This document shows, one piece after another, positions 7,113 through 8,169 of a stretch of DNA of 8,169 nucleotides. The notes beneath the pieces are model-generated. The model searched no databases and was not told where the DNA came from. It was given only the letters and a program-made list of their open reading frames with translations. The number at the start of each line of letters is the position of its first letter. The first letter of the stretch is position 1. Made by a program: the position numbers and the translations under genes. Origin of the DNA: Bacillota bacterium (GTDB lineage Bacteria > Bacillota > Clostridia > Christensenellales > CAG-138); the NCBI GenBank assembly GCA_016288175.1, contig JAEEYN010000215.1, forward strand, positions 1 to 8,169, in the 5' to 3' direction.

Positions 7113-7160
7113 CGGCGCGGCACGCATGATTGAAAAACATCCTTATCAAGCCGCGCCGAA
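7111..7160 (+). repeat. Perfect 11-bp inverted repeat with 28-nt loop
   Basis: TTCGGCGCGGC (7111-7121) is exactly complementary to GCCGCGCCGAA (7150-7160). The hairpin directly follows the TRATGAAG mosaic. A T-rich run (CTTTTTCTTTT, 7171-7181) begins ten bases beyond the stem. That is too far for a standard terminator, although a weak AAGCC/GGCTT pairing next to the run exists. Confidence 0.6.
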
Positions 7161-7201
7161 CGCCGGAGGGCTTTTTCTTTTCGAGCGGCGGGGCGGCTGC
7201 G

Positions 7202-7261
7202 GCGAACGTTCGCAAAAAGCCACAGCTTTGAGCATGCGTTTAACGCAAAATATCCAAAGCT
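7202..7261 (+). promoter_or_regulatory. Palindrome and inverted repeat just upstream of the last promoter
   Basis: GCGAACGTTCGC (7202-7213) is a perfect 12-bp palindrome. It is followed by AGCTTTG (7224-7230) and CAAAGCT (7255-7261) in inverted orientation, enclosing GCGTTTAACGC (7236-7246). The group ends eight bases before the -35 box at 7269, a plausible place for a regulator to bind. No regulator is known and the role is inference. Confidence 0.35.
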
Positions 7262-7268
7262 TTAGTGC

Positions 7269-7297
7269 TTGACCATGTCATTTCCTTGTGTTATTAT
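7269..7297 (+). promoter_or_regulatory. Promoter of the P-loop protein gene
   Basis: TTGACC (7269-7274) is followed after 17 bases by TATTAT (7292-7297), each one base from consensus. Transcription would begin near 7304, almost on the Shine-Dalgarno sequence (GGAGG, 7305-7309). The mRNA would have an unusually short 5' leader of about 14 nt. Confidence 0.68.
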
Positions 7298-7317
7298 GAT
7301 AGGTGGAGGATTTTTGG

Positions 7318-8169
7318 TTGCTGTACGGTCTCATAAAACCCCATAGGTCCGTTTCCACGGTCGGAATGTGCAAGAACGCGGGCAAAACCACGGTCCTGAA
7401 CAGCCTCATCGCGGACTGCGCTGCGGCGGGGGAAACGATCGGCCTGACCTCCATCGGCAGGGACGGCGAAAGAAGCGACGTTGTGACCGGCACGAAAAAG
7501 CCGGAGATCTATATCTTCGACGGCACCGTCATCGCAACGGCGGAGGAGGCGCTCCCGCTCGGCGATGTTTCAAGGGAGGTCCTCGATACGACCGGCATGC
7601 CCACCCCGATGGGCGAGGTCGTGATCATCCGCGCGAAAAGCGACGGCTTCATCCAGCTCGCCGGGCCTTCGATGACGGCGCAGCTGCGCGTCCTCAAGGA
7701 AAAAATGCTCGGCTTCGGCGCAGAAAGGGTCTTCATCGACGGCGCACTTAGCCGCAAATCCCTCGCGATGCCCGCCGTAAGCGACGCCGCGATCCTTTCG
7801 ACGGGCGCGAGCTATTCGCGGGATATCGCCAAAACCTGCGCCGACACGGCACACGCCGCGGCGCTGATGCTGCTTCCGCAAACAAAGATCGGGGATCTTA
7901 CTGCCCGGCAGACGGCGGCGAAATTCACCGTTCTGACGGATTCGGACGCCTTCGGGTGTGAAACGGCGGCGGACGCGGCGGACAGGATACGCTCCGAAAA
8001 GGCGAAAACGCTGCTGATCCGCGGCGGCGTCACGGACGCGAACCTCGAGGCGCTGTTTGCCGCCGGCAGGGCGCTTTCGGGCCTCGAAGCCGTTTGCGAG
8101 GACGGCAGCAGGCTCCTTGTTTCCGAAAAGAATTACGCAAAATTCCTGCGTGCGGGGGCGGGCTTCACC
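7318..8169 (+). CDS. P-loop NTP-binding protein, KamB-like (runs off the right edge)
   Basis: The frame is open for 284 codons to the window end. It starts at TTG 7318, eight bases after GGAGG; the first ATG (7366) lies inside the nucleotide-binding loop and is too late. The N-terminus has a strand-loop-helix VGMCKNAGKTTVLN (about residues 14-27), a P-loop of the KNAGKT kind. Further on come GLTSIGRDGERSD, VTGTKKPEIYI, TTGMPTPMGEVVIIRA, LAGPSMTAQLRVLKEKMLG, and VFIDGALSRKS with AILSTGASYSRD. This pattern resembles, from memory, the KamB proteins annotated as a reactivase subunit for lysine 5,6-aminomutase in amino-acid-fermenting Clostridia. If so, it would help restore the adenosylcobalamin-dependent mutase using ATP. 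That link is inferred; no aminomutase gene is in the window. There is no signal peptide or membrane helix, so it should be cytoplasmic. It has its own promoter, with possible operator sequences at 7202-7261. The gene is certain, the family name is not. Confidence 0.82.
   Translation, partial: MLYGLIKPHRSVSTVGMCKNAGKTTVLNSLIADCAAAGETIGLTSIGRDGERSDVVTGTKKPEIYIFDGTVIATAEEALPLGDVSREVLDTTGMPTPMGEVVIIRAKSDGFIQLAGPSMTAQLRVLKEKMLGFGAERVFIDGALSRKSLAMPAVSDAAILSTGASYSRDIAKTCADTAHAAALMLLPQTKIGDLTARQTAAKFTVLTDSDAFGCETAADAADRIRSEKAKTLLIRGGVTDANLEALFAAGRALSGLEAVCEDGSRLLVSEKNYAKFLRAGAGFT

Noticed and set aside
6782..7123. A 113-codon open frame on the minus strand
   Set aside because: It reads through the mgtE terminator hairpin and the repeat mosaic and overlaps the end of mgtE. 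It has no supporting ribosome binding site or domain.
7060..7272. A 70-codon open frame on the plus strand in the repeat region
   Set aside because: Its ATG is part of the TAATGAAG linker, with no Shine-Dalgarno site, and the frame runs through the inverted repeats.

Overview
The window looks like a chromosomal segment of a GC-rich member of the Clostridia (Bacillota), perhaps a Ruminococcaceae/Oscillospiraceae-type gut organism. The reasons are strong GGAGG-type Shine-Dalgarno sites, sigma-A-like TTGACA/TATAAT promoters, the recF-gyrB-gyrA gene order, a short Gram-positive-type GyrB, and TTG/GTG starts next to ATG starts. Base composition appears to be near 60% GC by eye. The organism assignment is inference; nothing in the window identifies a species.

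Left part (1-4267), minus strand: one apparent operon, recF -> gyrB -> gyrA. It is read leftward from a near-consensus promoter at 4239-4267, and gyrA runs off the left edge after 333 codons. These are the recombination mediator RecF and both subunits of DNA gyrase. dnaA and dnaN, which often precede recF near the origin in Bacillota, are not next to it here.

Middle (4268-5157), plus strand: a divergent gene for a FatA/FatB-type acyl-ACP thioesterase. It has its own promoter and a GC hairpin directly in front of its ribosome binding site. Its active-site motif departs from the plant enzymes at two positions.

Middle right (5158-6951): an mgtE magnesium channel/transporter gene behind a leader of about 230 nt. 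The leader has a strong promoter, several stable hairpins and a 40-codon upstream ORF with an excellent Shine-Dalgarno site. That ORF is in the same frame as mgtE and is separated from it by one TAA and 20 sense codons. I recognise no known riboswitch class in it. This is the best candidate in the window for something undescribed: possibly a translated leader controlling a Mg2+ transporter, similar in logic to mgtL of enteric bacteria. A clear intrinsic terminator follows mgtE.

Right (6952-8169): an intergenic stretch of about 365 bases holds a mosaic of short hairpin units joined by TRATGAAG, then a long inverted repeat and a palindrome. Next come a promoter and a TTG-started P-loop protein gene that runs off the right edge. 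That protein resembles, from memory, the KamB proteins linked to lysine 5,6-aminomutase reactivation. The family assignment is tentative.
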